Notes: generated by a model not told the origin, from the letters alone. Counted from the first letter of the stretch, positions 34,435 through 43,719 are shown. The stretch: DNA of 50,354 bases from Actinobacteria bacterium casp-actino2 (GCA_001510335.1 LFFB01000065.1:1-50354), one strand, 5' to 3'. Numbers and translations: made by a program.

Positions 34435-35498
34435 TCGCCGTCATGATTGCGGGAGCGACAGCCATGTTCTTCTCATTGTTGGGAAGCCGATTTCTGATTT
34501 CGTTCTTCAGCGATCGCGGAAAAGGTCAACCAATTTTGGGCAAAGAAGACCATGGGCCAGAGCATCATCAAAAGAAGTCAGGAACACCCACGATGGGTGG
34601 ATTGGCGATTGTGTCCGCAGCAATGACCGGTTGGGTTGTTGCGCACTTGCGCGACGGATTGGCATTTTCAAACCAAGCCCTCATTATTTGGGTTGGAATT
34701 CTGGTGATGGCCGGCATGGGTCTCTTGGACGATGTCATCAAAGTCAATAAAGGTCATAACCGCGGAATCTTCTGGAAGAAGAAGGGCTACATCACATTTG
34801 CCATGGCGTGTGGCATCACGTGGTGGCTCGCCGCGGCGACGGACATTTCTGAAACTCTTTCATTCACTCGTTTCGACGTTCCAGGTTGGCAAATTCCTTG
34901 GTGGCTGTGGGTGTTGTGGACTGCGTGCATGATGTGGGCAACGACAAATGCCGTGAATGTCACCGACGGACTTGATGGTTTGGCAGGAGGATCAGCGCTT
35001 TTCGGATTCTTGGCCTTCACAATCATCGGTTACTGGTCATTTCGAAATCCGGAGTTGTACGGAGTGCTCGCTGGTGGAACCGTGAACCCTCTTGACTTGG
35101 CGGTACTTTCAGCAGCATTCGCCGGAGCTTGTGGCGGGTTTCTCTGGTGGAACGCGGCCCCCGCCAAAATTTTCATGGGAGATGTCGGTGCGCTCGGAAT
35201 TGGAGCCGCACTTGGACTGCTAGCAGTAGCAACGAATACACACTTCTTGCTGCCGCTGATTTGTGGCGTCAACGTCATGGAGGCTGGCTCGGTCGCCATT
35301 CAAATGGCGATATTCAAAGCCTCTGGTCGTACGCGCCGTTTCTTCCGAATGACTCCGATCCATCATCACTTTGAGCTGATCGGCTGGCCCGAGACGACAG
35401 TCATCATTCGTTTTTGGATTATCGGTGGAATTTGTGTGGCTGGCTCACTGGTGCTATTTATTGGTGATTTCACCAGGATGAGTGACGCGCTCCGCTGA
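34431..35498 (+). CDS. mraY: Phospho-MurNAc-pentapeptide translocase MraY
   Basis: A 355-residue polytopic membrane enzyme with about ten helices that makes lipid I from UDP-MurNAc-pentapeptide and undecaprenyl phosphate. Signature segments: GTPTMGGLAI near residue 50, the catalytic Asp region LLDDVIKV, NVTDGLDGLAGG, FMGDVGALGIGAALG and the HHHFELIGWPE loop near the end. The start overlaps murE (ATGA) and the stop overlaps murD by one base (TGATG). Confidence 0.96.
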   Translation: MIAVMIAGATAMFFSLLGSRFLISFFSDRGKGQPILGKEDHGPEHHQKKSGTPTMGGLAIVSAAMTGWVVAHLRDGLAFSNQALIIWVGILVMAGMGLLDDVIKVNKGHNRGIFWKKKGYITFAMACGITWWLAAATDISETLSFTRFDVPGWQIPWWLWVLWTACMMWATTNAVNVTDGLDGLAGGSALFGFLAFTIIGYWSFRNPELYGVLAGGTVNPLDLAVLSAAFAGACGGFLWWNAAPAKIFMGDVGALGIGAALGLLAVATNTHFLLPLICGVNVMEAGSVAIQMAIFKASGRTRRFFRMTPIHHHFELIGWPETTVIIRFWIIGGICVAGSLVLFIGDFTRMSDALR

Positions 35499-36838
35499 TG
35501 ACTCAACCAGTTCTTGTTTACGGTGTTGGGGTTGCGGGAATCGCGACAATCAACTTTCTGTTGCGCCGAAATATTGATGTCATCGTGGCCGATGATCGCA
35601 TAAACGAGGCGCGACAGGCAGAACTGCGCAAACTCGGTATTGATGTTGTCATTGCTCCGGTGAGTCACGAGTTACGGGACCTGGTGGATCATTCACAGTA
35701 TGTTGCTCCAGCACCTGGAATTCCCGAATCACACCCCGTCATCAAAGCAGCGTTATCGCAACAGAAGAGTCTGAAGACTGAACTTGATATTGCGTACGAA
35801 TGGGAAGCCGAACGAGTTGGTGGGGCGCGTCCGATGGTTGCAGTCACTGGAACCGACGGGAAAACGACAACCGTATTGATGGCTGAAGCGATTTTGCAGG
35901 CTGCTGGACGCAAGACCATTGCTTGTGGCAATACTGAAATCCCATTAGTAGAGGCACTCGACATGAATGTTGATTCCTTTGTCGTCGAGGCCACCTCATT
36001 TCGCTTGGCATTTATCGAGAGTTTTCGTGCCGAGGCTTCGGCATGGTTGAACTTTGACTCAGATCATCTCGACTGGCACGAATCAATGAGCACCTATGAG
36101 GCTGCAAAAGCTCGTTTGTGGCGCAATGTCCGACCAACCGATATCGCAATTGGTGTATCGGGAGAACTCGCTGTATTGAAACACCTACAAAATGCTCAGT
36201 GTCGTCGTCGCGTAGTTGGTGGCTCTGGCGATTACCGCGTCCATGAAGCAATGTTGGTCGGACCCCAGGGCGAAATCGTGTCGACTTCTGACCTGCGTCG
36301 AGCCTTGCCGCATGATGTCTCGAACGCTTTGGTGGCGAGTGCTTTGTGTGTCGAAGCAGGTTTAGCGACAACGACTCAAGCCGCAATGGCATTGAGCAAC
36401 TTTGTCGCACCTCATCACCGCATTGAATTTATTGCTGAAAGCAAAGGTGTTCGCTGGTTTGACGACTCTAAGGCGACGACCCCGCACGCTGTGGAGACAG
36501 CGCTACGTGGATTCGAGTCAGTTGTCCTGATTGCTGGCGGTCGCAACAAGGACTTAGATCTTGCTCAAATAGCAAGTGAGTCTGGGCGCATCAAGTCAGT
36601 CGTCGCAATAGGCGAATCAGCAGAAATGATTGCACAGGTATTCGCTGGTAAAAAGCCAGTTGCTATTGCTTCATCAATGCAAGAAGCAGTTGAACAGGCC
36701 GCACGTGTCTCTGTCGCTGGAGATGTAGTTCTGCTTTCGCCTGGTTGCGCCAGTTTTGATTGGTACGGAGGATACGCCGAACGTGGCGATCACTTTGCCG
36801 GACTTGTTCGCCAGTTTATTTCTGAAGATCGTTCATAA
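35498..36838 (+). CDS. murD: UDP-MurNAc-L-alanine:D-glutamate ligase MurD
   Basis: A 446-residue Mur ligase that adds D-Glu to UDP-MurNAc-L-Ala. It shows an N-terminal Rossmann domain (VLVYGVGVAGIATINFL), the ATP loop VTGTDGKTTTVLMAEAI, NFDSDHLDWHES in the central domain, and DDSKATTPHAVETAL plus LLSPGCASFDWYGGYAERGD in the C-terminal domain. It overlaps mraY and is separated from ftsW by 11 bases containing a Shine-Dalgarno (aaggagtt). Confidence 0.94.
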   Translation: MTQPVLVYGVGVAGIATINFLLRRNIDVIVADDRINEARQAELRKLGIDVVIAPVSHELRDLVDHSQYVAPAPGIPESHPVIKAALSQQKSLKTELDIAYEWEAERVGGARPMVAVTGTDGKTTTVLMAEAILQAAGRKTIACGNTEIPLVEALDMNVDSFVVEATSFRLAFIESFRAEASAWLNFDSDHLDWHESMSTYEAAKARLWRNVRPTDIAIGVSGELAVLKHLQNAQCRRRVVGGSGDYRVHEAMLVGPQGEIVSTSDLRRALPHDVSNALVASALCVEAGLATTTQAAMALSNFVAPHHRIEFIAESKGVRWFDDSKATTPHAVETALRGFESVVLIAGGRNKDLDLAQIASESGRIKSVVAIGESAEMIAQVFAGKKPVAIASSMQEAVEQAARVSVAGDVVLLSPGCASFDWYGGYAERGDHFAGLVRQFISEDRS

Positions 36839-36849
36839 GGAGTTATCTC

Positions 36850-38079
36850 ATGACTGTTGCCATTCAACGACAGAATCGTCGACCTAAGGAAATTACTGAC
36901 CGTCGACGAGTGGCATATGAACGTGCCCTTCTTGCCCGAGCTGGTCAGGGAAGAATTCGCTCACGTTTTCGCGAAGATGTCGGACGCGATCCGAAGCCGT
37001 TGGGGTTTTACATGATCGTTGCGGTGTCTTTAACGCTGGTTCTCTTTGGTTTGGTCATGGTGCTGTCGGCGTCGTCAATTACTTCTTTTCATAAGGGTGG
37101 ATCACCTTGGAAGATGTTTATTGAACAAGCGTCAATGGCGGCTCTTGGCGGTGCTGGCATGTTTGCGGCCTACGTGTTTCGGTTGGATTATCTACGACAT
37201 TTGGCCAGATTTCTTCCCTGGATCGGCATTGGCCTGATGTTGATGGCCTTCATTCCTAAATTTGGAGTGAGTGTGAACGGCGCCCGAGCATGGATTGATA
37301 TTGCAGGGCAAAGGTTTCAACCTTCAGAATTCACCAAGTTATTCCTCATCATTTTTGGCGCAGATTTACTGGCTCGTCGTGAGAAGGAGATGGGCAACCT
37401 CAAAAAAACAATGCGTCCTTTCCTGTTTGTCGTAGCAATCGCGGCTGCCGTTTCAGTCATTCAAAGTGATATTGGTTCGTGCATCGTCATCGTGGGCATT
37501 GCTGCAGCGGTTCTTTTCTTAGCAGGAGCGCCGCTTCGCCCGATGGCGGGAATTGGTCTGATCGCCGGATTCGTGGGCTTTTTGTTCATCCGTTCCAGTC
37601 CGGAAAAAATGGCGCGTTTCACATCGTTCTTGCACCTTGAAGAACTTCGAGAGAGCGACAGTTACCAGGTGTATCAAGCGATGATTAGCTTGTCCAATGG
37701 CGGAGTGACCGGGACTGGTATTGGTGCAGGTAGCGGTAAATGGGGCTATGTACCATTGGCTCACAGCGACTTCATTTTTTCAATTTTGGCCGAAGAGATG
37801 GGGCTCTTAGGGGTATTTGGATTGTTGACACTGTTCGCGTTCTTGATCTATTTCGGATTGCAGGTTGCCTTGTCGTGTCGTCATCGATTCGGCATGCTCT
37901 TGGCTGGCGGAATCTCGGCATGGTTTCTGATTCAGATTGTGATCAACATTGGTGGTGTGATCGGAATGCTTCCAGTGACAGGTTTGACCTTGCCATTCAT
38001 TTCTTATGGCGGTTCATCGCTTATTGTCTCAATGGTGGCTTGCGGATTATTGATGAACGTAGCTCGCCGTCCGCGATGA
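36850..38079 (+). CDS. ftsW: Septal peptidoglycan polymerase FtsW (SEDS)
   Basis: A 409-residue SEDS glycosyltransferase with about ten membrane helices and a basic 55-residue cytoplasmic N-terminus. Family segments: QRFQPSEFTKLF, VIQSDIGSCIVI, GKWGYVPLAHSDFIFS with the catalytic Asp in HSDF, and the terminal PFISYGGSSLIVSMVACGLL. It polymerises lipid II at the septum with FtsI. The ATG at 36850 has a good Shine-Dalgarno (aaggag) about 8 bases upstream. Its end overlaps murG (ATGA). Confidence 0.95.
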   Translation: MTVAIQRQNRRPKEITDRRRVAYERALLARAGQGRIRSRFREDVGRDPKPLGFYMIVAVSLTLVLFGLVMVLSASSITSFHKGGSPWKMFIEQASMAALGGAGMFAAYVFRLDYLRHLARFLPWIGIGLMLMAFIPKFGVSVNGARAWIDIAGQRFQPSEFTKLFLIIFGADLLARREKEMGNLKKTMRPFLFVVAIAAAVSVIQSDIGSCIVIVGIAAAVLFLAGAPLRPMAGIGLIAGFVGFLFIRSSPEKMARFTSFLHLEELRESDSYQVYQAMISLSNGGVTGTGIGAGSGKWGYVPLAHSDFIFSILAEEMGLLGVFGLLTLFAFLIYFGLQVALSCRHRFGMLLAGGISAWFLIQIVINIGGVIGMLPVTGLTLPFISYGGSSLIVSMVACGLLMNVARRPR

Positions 38080-39200
38080 CGACGTTTGCAGTGATCGCAG
38101 GCGGGGGAACATCTGGACATGTTCTGCCAGCAATTGCGATTGCAGAGGCCTTGACAGATAGCGGGATACACCTCTCACAAGTTTATTACACCGGCGCCCG
38201 ACGAGGCGTTGAAACTGAACTTGTTCCGACCACGGGAATACGCCATAGTTTTTTTGATGTTGTCGGTCTACAACGAAGTTTCTCAATCGCTTCGCTGAAA
38301 TCAAATCTGGTTTTTGCGCCGAAGTTGTTGAAGGCTCGGCGAGAAGCAATCAAACTTTTCGCAGCTGAACGACCACAAGTTGTGGTCAGTGTGGGCGGCT
38401 ACGCAAGTTTGCCGGCAGTGCTGGCCGCGCGAAAACTGGATATTCCTATTGTCGTAGTGAGTTATGACCGAATTCCAGGGCGATCAAGCAAACTCACATC
38501 GCGTTTTGCTCAGGCGACAGCCGTGGCGTTCCCATCAAGTGACTTGCCGAGGGCTATTACAACAGGTGCGCCGGTTCGGCGAGTAGTTCGTAACGTTGAC
38601 CGAAGACTCCATCGAGAAGATGCACGCCGCCGTTTAGGAATCTCTCATGACTCGTTTTTTATTGGTGTCATTGGAGGATCGCTCGGTTCACTGATGCTGA
38701 ATACTGCTATCAGCGAGTTCGTGAAACAATTTCAGGATGATGCAGATTTGGCGATACGACATGTTGTGGGTCCGCGCTTCATGAAATCGTATTCAAGTCC
38801 GATTGTTGATGCCGATGCCGCGATCACGTATCAAGTGGTGGCTTACGAGGACAACATGGCCGATATTTACGCCGGAGTAGATGTGTTGATCGGGCGCGGC
38901 GGAGCGGGCACGATTGCCGACGTTGCGACGACTGGGGTGCCCGCAATTTTGATTCCCTGGAAAGATGCGGCCGATGATCACCAATCTGCGAATGTTCGAT
39001 ATCTCTCTGACGATGGCGCCGCAATTTTGGTAAATGAAGAAGATGTCGCAAGCACGTTGGTGAAGATCATCGTGAATCTTCGAGCGCATCCAGAGGAACT
39101 TGAGAAGATCTCCCATCAGGCGTATGAAGTAGGCGCCGTAAATCGCCAAGGGAAAATTGCTGAGGTCATCAAAGATGTCGCGAATAGGCACGTTGCATGA
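38076..39200 (+). CDS. murG: UDP-GlcNAc:lipid I GlcNAc transferase MurG
   Basis: A 374-residue GT28 enzyme making lipid II at the inner membrane face. The N-terminal Gly-rich loop is IAGGGTSGHVLPAIAIAEAL, VSVGGYASLPAVLAAR is the acceptor-side loop, and the C-terminal donor domain has VIGGSLGSLMLN, RGGAGTIADVATTGVPAILI and AADDHQSANVRYL. The usual HEQN motif is replaced by VSYDRIPGRSSK at residues about 126-137, and the donor-site Glu is Asp. The ATG at 38076 overlaps the ftsW stop; a longer in-frame extension was rejected because it runs through ftsW. The stop overlaps murC. Confidence 0.92.
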   Translation: MTTFAVIAGGGTSGHVLPAIAIAEALTDSGIHLSQVYYTGARRGVETELVPTTGIRHSFFDVVGLQRSFSIASLKSNLVFAPKLLKARREAIKLFAAERPQVVVSVGGYASLPAVLAARKLDIPIVVVSYDRIPGRSSKLTSRFAQATAVAFPSSDLPRAITTGAPVRRVVRNVDRRLHREDARRRLGISHDSFFIGVIGGSLGSLMLNTAISEFVKQFQDDADLAIRHVVGPRFMKSYSSPIVDADAAITYQVVAYEDNMADIYAGVDVLIGRGGAGTIADVATTGVPAILIPWKDAADDHQSANVRYLSDDGAAILVNEEDVASTLVKIIVNLRAHPEELEKISHQAYEVGAVNRQGKIAEVIKDVANRHVA

Positions 39201-40603
39201 ACGGCATTCTTGATCTTCGCCGTCGCCTCCGACTGCATGTCGTTGGCGTAGGTGGCCCGGGAATGAGTGCGATTGCTACTTGTCTGGCTCAAATGGGTCA
39301 CGAGGTTTCGGGGAGCGATATCAAGAGTTCAGAACTGATTGAACGGCTCGTCGATTTGGGCATCCGAGTCAATATTGGTCACGACAGTTCAGTCGTACAT
39401 GATTGCGACGCGGTCACGGCCTCAACTGCGATACCCCACACAAACATCGAGTTAGTTGAAGCCGAACAAAGTCGTGTGCCCGTTCTCAATCGGGCCGCGA
39501 TGCTGGCGTCAATCTGCGCGATGAGTCCATCAATCGGAGTTGCAGGAACACATGGCAAGACAACGACGACATCGCTACTCGTACGTATTTTCACCGAAGC
39601 AGGTTTAGATCCCAATTTTGTCGTCGGAGGAGAATTGCTCGACGAGGGAGTCGGCGCTCGTTGGACTGGAGCAGAGTGGACAATTGTTGAAGCAGACGAG
39701 AGTGATGGAACTCACCTTGAGCTACCACTTTCGGCGACAATTCTGACCAACATTGATTCTGATCACCTTGATCACTATGGAGACCTTCAGGGAATTATCA
39801 ACAGTTTTCAGAAGTATGTTCTCGGAATTGATGGGCCAGTCGTGATGTGTGTTGATGATCCGACTATTGCTGGTTTGATCAGACCACAGCAGTGCGTGAC
39901 CTATGGTTTTTCAGACGACGCCCAATTCTGTTGCCACTCTGTCGAATCAAGTAACGGTTTCACAAGTTTCGCTATTTCCAAAACCGACGAAACGTCCGCT
40001 GTAGTCGACATGGCTGTTCAGATGTCATTACGTGGCCGACACAATGTCTTGAACGTGACCGCCGCAATTGCGATGGCGGTGAGTTGGGGCATTGATCCTC
40101 AGGTGGCTGTTTCGGCAGTGGCTAAGTTTGGGGGAGTTGGACGTCGGTTCGAGATCATTGGTGAGGCTGATGGCATCACTTTTGTTGATGACTATGCGCA
40201 CTTGCCGCGTGAAATCGCTGCTGTGATGTCGGCTGCAAAGACAAGCGATGATCATTGGAAAAGAGTTGTTGCTGTCTTTCAGCCGAATCGCTACAACCGT
40301 ATGGCTGTGATGTCTCACGAATATGTCAATGCATTTGTTGATGCTGATGTAGTGGTCATTACTGACATTTACGCTTCTGGCACACAAAAGATTGAGGGAA
40401 TTACTGGTCGTCTAGTAGTTGAGGCGGTGTTGCAAGCGCACCCGCACGCTCAGGTGTTTTGGCATGCCGAGCGCGACTCGCTCGCCGAATTCGTGAATCA
40501 ACTTGTTCAACCTCGAGATGTTTGTATTTCAATGGGCTGTGGCGATATTGAGTATTTGCCCCAGGAATTAGTCTTGTTGCGGTCCGATGGAGCAGCGATA
40601 TGA
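39197..40603 (+). CDS. murC: UDP-MurNAc:L-alanine ligase MurC
   Basis: A 468-residue Mur ligase adding the first stem residue. It shows VGVGGPGMSAIATCLAQMG at the N-terminus, VAGTHGKTTTTSLLVRIF (ATP loop), VEADESDGTHLEL and ILTNIDSDHLDHYG in the central domain, and DDYAHLPREIAAVM in the C-terminal domain. Start and stop both overlap neighbours by four bases (ATGA), consistent with tight translational coupling of murG-murC-murB. Confidence 0.95.
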   Translation: MNGILDLRRRLRLHVVGVGGPGMSAIATCLAQMGHEVSGSDIKSSELIERLVDLGIRVNIGHDSSVVHDCDAVTASTAIPHTNIELVEAEQSRVPVLNRAAMLASICAMSPSIGVAGTHGKTTTTSLLVRIFTEAGLDPNFVVGGELLDEGVGARWTGAEWTIVEADESDGTHLELPLSATILTNIDSDHLDHYGDLQGIINSFQKYVLGIDGPVVMCVDDPTIAGLIRPQQCVTYGFSDDAQFCCHSVESSNGFTSFAISKTDETSAVVDMAVQMSLRGRHNVLNVTAAIAMAVSWGIDPQVAVSAVAKFGGVGRRFEIIGEADGITFVDDYAHLPREIAAVMSAAKTSDDHWKRVVAVFQPNRYNRMAVMSHEYVNAFVDADVVVITDIYASGTQKIEGITGRLVVEAVLQAHPHAQVFWHAERDSLAEFVNQLVQPRDVCISMGCGDIEYLPQELVLLRSDGAAI

Positions 40604-41550
40604 ACTCGTCTATTGATGAAGTAGCCGAAGCGCTTGGCGAATTGGGTCAACGCCATTTTCCAGTGGCGTCGCTAACCACCTACAAAGTCGGCGGAACAGC
40701 AGCCTTGTTTTGTCAGGTTGACGATGTCGAGACTTTGATCAGGGTCGCTCAAATTGCCCGCGATTCGTCGACTCCATTGGTGGTTCTTGGTCGGGGGAGC
40801 AACAGCCTTTTTGCCGATTCAGAATTTGCTGGAATAGTCGTGCAACTCGGTGATTTCGCGCAACAACTAGTACTGCCAGAGCAAAATCAAAACAGCGTTG
40901 TGATCGCTGGCTCGGCGGTAGCGCTTCCAGTGATGGCCCGCCGCACGGCAATCGTTGGATTGCGGGGATTTGAATGGGCGGTCGGCGTGCCCGGAACTGT
41001 CGGCGGGGCAATCAAAATGAATGCCGGGGGCCATGGTTCAGATATCGCTGAGTCTTTGGTGAGTGCGCGGGTTTTTTCATGCCGATCTGGAGAAGTTAAT
41101 GACATTGAAAAAGCAGAATTCGGATTGCGTTTTCGAGGATCGGCAATTCCGGATGATGATGTAATCATCGACGCAGCTTTCCAGTTGACGTGGGGCGACA
41201 GCAATGAGGCGCTCGGCATTATTGACGACATCGTGAAGTGGCGTCGTGAAAATCAACCCGGCGGGCAAAATGCGGGTTCAGTATTTGTGAATCCCGTCCC
41301 TGGCGAAATCGCCGCCGGAGAGTTGATTGATCAATGTGGACTGCGGGGTTTTCGTATTGGCTCAGCCGAGGTGTCGGTGAAACACGCCAACTTTATTCAG
41401 GCCGACCCAGGTGGTCGTGCGAGTGACATTGTTGCTGTTATGGATCATGTCCAAGCAGTCGTGCAACAAAAATTTGGTTTCAACCTTCGCTCCGAAGTTC
41501 GTTTGATCGGTTGGACGCACGAGATAAGTACCAGGGGTTCTGATGAGTGA
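40600..41550 (+). CDS. murB: UDP-N-acetylenolpyruvoylglucosamine reductase MurB
   Basis: A 316-residue FAD enzyme that reduces enolpyruvyl-UDP-GlcNAc to UDP-MurNAc. The FAD-binding region contains LGRGSNSLFAD and GVPGTVGGAIKMNAGGHG. The catalytic Ser is in QNAGSVFVNP, and the C-terminal KHANFIQADPGG segment completes the active site. The start overlaps murC (ATGA); the stop overlaps the ftsQ start by 8 bases. Confidence 0.94.
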   Translation: MNSSIDEVAEALGELGQRHFPVASLTTYKVGGTAALFCQVDDVETLIRVAQIARDSSTPLVVLGRGSNSLFADSEFAGIVVQLGDFAQQLVLPEQNQNSVVIAGSAVALPVMARRTAIVGLRGFEWAVGVPGTVGGAIKMNAGGHGSDIAESLVSARVFSCRSGEVNDIEKAEFGLRFRGSAIPDDDVIIDAAFQLTWGDSNEALGIIDDIVKWRRENQPGGQNAGSVFVNPVPGEIAAGELIDQCGLRGFRIGSAEVSVKHANFIQADPGGRASDIVAVMDHVQAVVQQKFGFNLRSEVRLIGWTHEISTRGSDE

Positions 41551-42475
41551 CAAGTTTTCAATTCTGAGGCGACTCAGCCAAAAGGTTCGGACCCAAGATT
41601 TTGACGCAACCGATGATTTGGCGAATTTGAAAAAGACTCCGCAAACCAAAGTTGATAGCTTGGGAAAGAAAAGGGTTGTTATCTCTGATGACTCTGAAGT
41701 GATTGACTGGAAAATTTCGCGTCAATCTGATAACGGTGCTTCACGTTTTCGGTTACGCCGAATGGCGGTTCAACGAGAAGAAGGTCGGCGACGTTTGCGC
41801 TGGTTTACCATTGTTGGAACTGTTGTGGCTGCAGTCGTCGTGATCTTGTTGTTGCTAACGAGTCCAATTCTTTCGGTGCGACAAGTGGATGTTGAAGGAG
41901 TCGTCTATGCAGACCCTCAACAGATCGCAGCAATCGTTGACAGTATTAACGGCGAACCCATCTTGACAGTTGATCTCGGCGTGGCTGAGACAAAACTCTT
42001 GGCGATTCCTTGGGTGCGACTGGCGCGGGTTTCGATGCATCTGCCATCGCGAGTGTCTATTGAAGTCGTTGAACGTACCCCCGTCGCCTTCTTTCGCGCC
42101 GTAGACGGGTTCAACCGTGTTATCGATCGTGATGGCAGAGTGCTTGACGTCATTGAAGGCGACCCAACTGATTACATCCGAATTATCGGCACTGGACCAA
42201 ATCTTTCTGCTGGGCAAATGACCGAACAGCCGTTACTCGGTGCTGCCGAGTTGATCAACGCCTTGCCGAGCGATCTTCGTATCCGACTGCTGTCGCTTAC
42301 CGTTAGTCCTGAGGGTGAGGTATCGCTTTCACTCACGAATGATGTTGAGGTGATTTTTGGTCGCCCCGACGACTTTCAGGTGAAACTTGTCGCCGTGGTG
42401 AACGAAATTAAGCGGCAAGGGACTAATCGCTACGCCGTGATTGACGTCTCAAGCGGACAACCGAGCGTTCGCTGA
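41543..42475 (+). CDS. ftsQ: Cell division protein FtsQ/DivIB
   Basis: A 310-residue bitopic protein: an approximately 85-residue charged cytoplasmic N-terminus, a membrane helix (about residues 87-108), a POTRA domain beginning VRQVDVEGVVYADPQQIAAI, and a beta domain with VSIEVVERTPVAFF and FGRPDDFQVKL. It links FtsL/DivIC to the synthase in the divisome. Murein precursor genes immediately upstream and ftsZ downstream give the canonical order. The start ATG lies 8 bases inside murB. Confidence 0.92.
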   Translation: MSDKFSILRRLSQKVRTQDFDATDDLANLKKTPQTKVDSLGKKRVVISDDSEVIDWKISRQSDNGASRFRLRRMAVQREEGRRRLRWFTIVGTVVAAVVVILLLLTSPILSVRQVDVEGVVYADPQQIAAIVDSINGEPILTVDLGVAETKLLAIPWVRLARVSMHLPSRVSIEVVERTPVAFFRAVDGFNRVIDRDGRVLDVIEGDPTDYIRIIGTGPNLSAGQMTEQPLLGAAELINALPSDLRIRLLSLTVSPEGEVSLSLTNDVEVIFGRPDDFQVKLVAVVNEIKRQGTNRYAVIDVSSGQPSVR

Positions 42476-42476
42476 C

Positions 42477-42562
42477 GGGGGTATCCCCCCATTAGCGATT
42501 CGGAAGTGCGAGACTCATCAATTAATTACTGGTTATTTTCAACTCAACGTCGGCTTGCCGAC
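42477..42562 (+). promoter_or_regulatory. ftsZ leader: two hairpins and possible -10 element
   Basis: Directly after the ftsQ stop GGGGG-TAT-CCCCC (42477-42489) can fold. GTCGGC-TT-GCCGAC (42549-42562) is a perfect 6-bp inverted repeat 8 bases before the ftsZ Shine-Dalgarno (42571-42577). Between them, TATTTT (42534-42539) in an AT-rich stretch could be a -10, giving ftsZ its own promoter. No T-run follows the first hairpin, so attenuation is uncertain. Confidence 0.4.
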
Positions 42563-42586
42563 ACCCGAAAAGAGGAGTCTCCCGAC

Positions 42587-43699
42587 ATGGTTGGTGGACA
42601 AAACAATTACATCTGCCAGATCAAGGTTGTTGGCGTCGGCGGCGGTGGCGTCAACGCAATTAACCGAATGATCGAGCGAAATCTGCGTGGGGTCGAATTT
42701 ATTGCGATCAACACCGATATTCAGGCTTTGATGACCAGTGACGCTGAGCTCAAGCTTGACGTGGGTCGCGAGTTGACTCGTGGTCTTGGCGCTGGAAGCG
42801 ACCCAGAAGTTGGCCGCCAGGCCGCTGAAGCTCACCGCGATGAAATTGAAGACGCGCTGAAGGGCGCCGACATGGTTTTCATCGCAGCCGGTGAGGGCGG
42901 AGGTACCGGAACGGGTGCTGCGCCAGTCGTGGCAGAAATCGCCAAAGCCGCTGGTGCGCTTACTATCGGCATCGTTACCCGTCCCTTCTCGTTTGAAGGT
43001 CGTCGTCGTGCAGTGCAAGCCGACGCGGGTATCGCCAAGCTCAAGGAAAAAGTTGACACCTTGATTGTTGTTCCCAACGATCGTTTGTTGTCAGTCGTTG
43101 ACGCTCGTGACACTGTCATGGAGGCTTTCGCTCGAGCCGATGAGGTTCTGTACAGCGGCGTTTCTGGAATTTCAGAATTGATCACGAATCCTGGTCTGAT
43201 CAACACCGACTTTGCTGACGTCAAGATGACGCTTCAGAACGCTGGTTCGGCGTTGATGGGAATTGGTTCAGCAAGTGGTGATAGTCGTGCCCGAGACGCT
43301 GCGTTGAAGGCACTTTCAAGCAGTTTGCTTGAAGCGTCAATTGAAGGTGCTCGCGGCGTATTGCTCAACGTCACTGGCCCATCAACGATGACGTTGATGG
43401 AAATGAACGAAGCTGCCGAAATCATTCACGGCATCGCTCACCAAGACGCCAACATCATCTTCGGTACGGTCATCAACGACGACATGGGCGACGAAGTGCG
43501 CGTCACTGTTATCGCTGCAGGTTTTGATCGTTGGGAAGGGGCTCCGCAGGTGCGTCCGACAGGACGACCCGCTGCTCGCTCAAGTCAAACCGGTGGCACC
43601 GCTCGCACTCCGGCACCAGCGAAGGACATCTTCGCGTCAGACCCCGTGTCAAGTGACGACGGCGATGACGACTTTGATGTCCCGTCGTTCCTGAAGTGA
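42587..43699 (+). CDS. ftsZ: Cell division GTPase FtsZ
   Basis: A 370-residue tubulin-like GTPase that forms the division ring. It shows [19 protein letters not shown], the tubulin signature [28 protein letters not shown] and NDRLL, and the synergy loop in [14 protein letters not shown] short linker leads to the conserved C-terminal peptide DFDVPSFLK that binds SepF and other partners. The ATG at 42587 is set by a strong Shine-Dalgarno (agaggag, 9 bases upstream). It is the only dcw gene after mraZ with more than 100 bases of leader, so it is probably separately controlled. Confidence 0.97.
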   Translation: MVGGQNNYICQIKVVGVGGGGVNAINRMIERNLRGVEFIAINTDIQALMTSDAELKLDVGRELTRGLGAGSDPEVGRQAAEAHRDEIEDALKGADMVFIAAGEGGGTGTGAAPVVAEIAKAAGALTIGIVTRPFSFEGRRRAVQADAGIAKLKEKVDTLIVVPNDRLLSVVDARDTVMEAFARADEVLYSGVSGISELITNPGLINTDFADVKMTLQNAGSALMGIGSASGDSRARDAALKALSSSLLEASIEGARGVLLNVTGPSTMTLMEMNEAAEIIHGIAHQDANIIFGTVINDDMGDEVRVTVIAAGFDRWEGAPQVRPTGRPAARSSQTGGTARTPAPAKDIFASDPVSSDDGDDDFDVPSFLK

Positions 43700-43703
43700 G
43701 ATT

Positions 43704-43719
43704 GCGGGCCCATGCCCGC
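43704..43719 (+). promoter_or_regulatory. Hairpin enclosing the pgeF start codon
   Basis: GCGGGC-CCAT-GCCCGC is a perfect 6-bp GC stem; the ATG at 43712-43714 begins in the loop and its G enters the stem. No clear Shine-Dalgarno precedes it. This would tend to limit independent initiation at pgeF and favour coupling to ftsZ translation, or it may act as a weak stop after ftsZ. Confidence 0.45.

Noticed and set aside
37740-38075. N-terminal extension of murG through ftsW
   Set aside because: The extension has no MurG character; the MurG Gly-rich loop starts a few residues after the ATG at 38076, which overlaps the ftsW stop.
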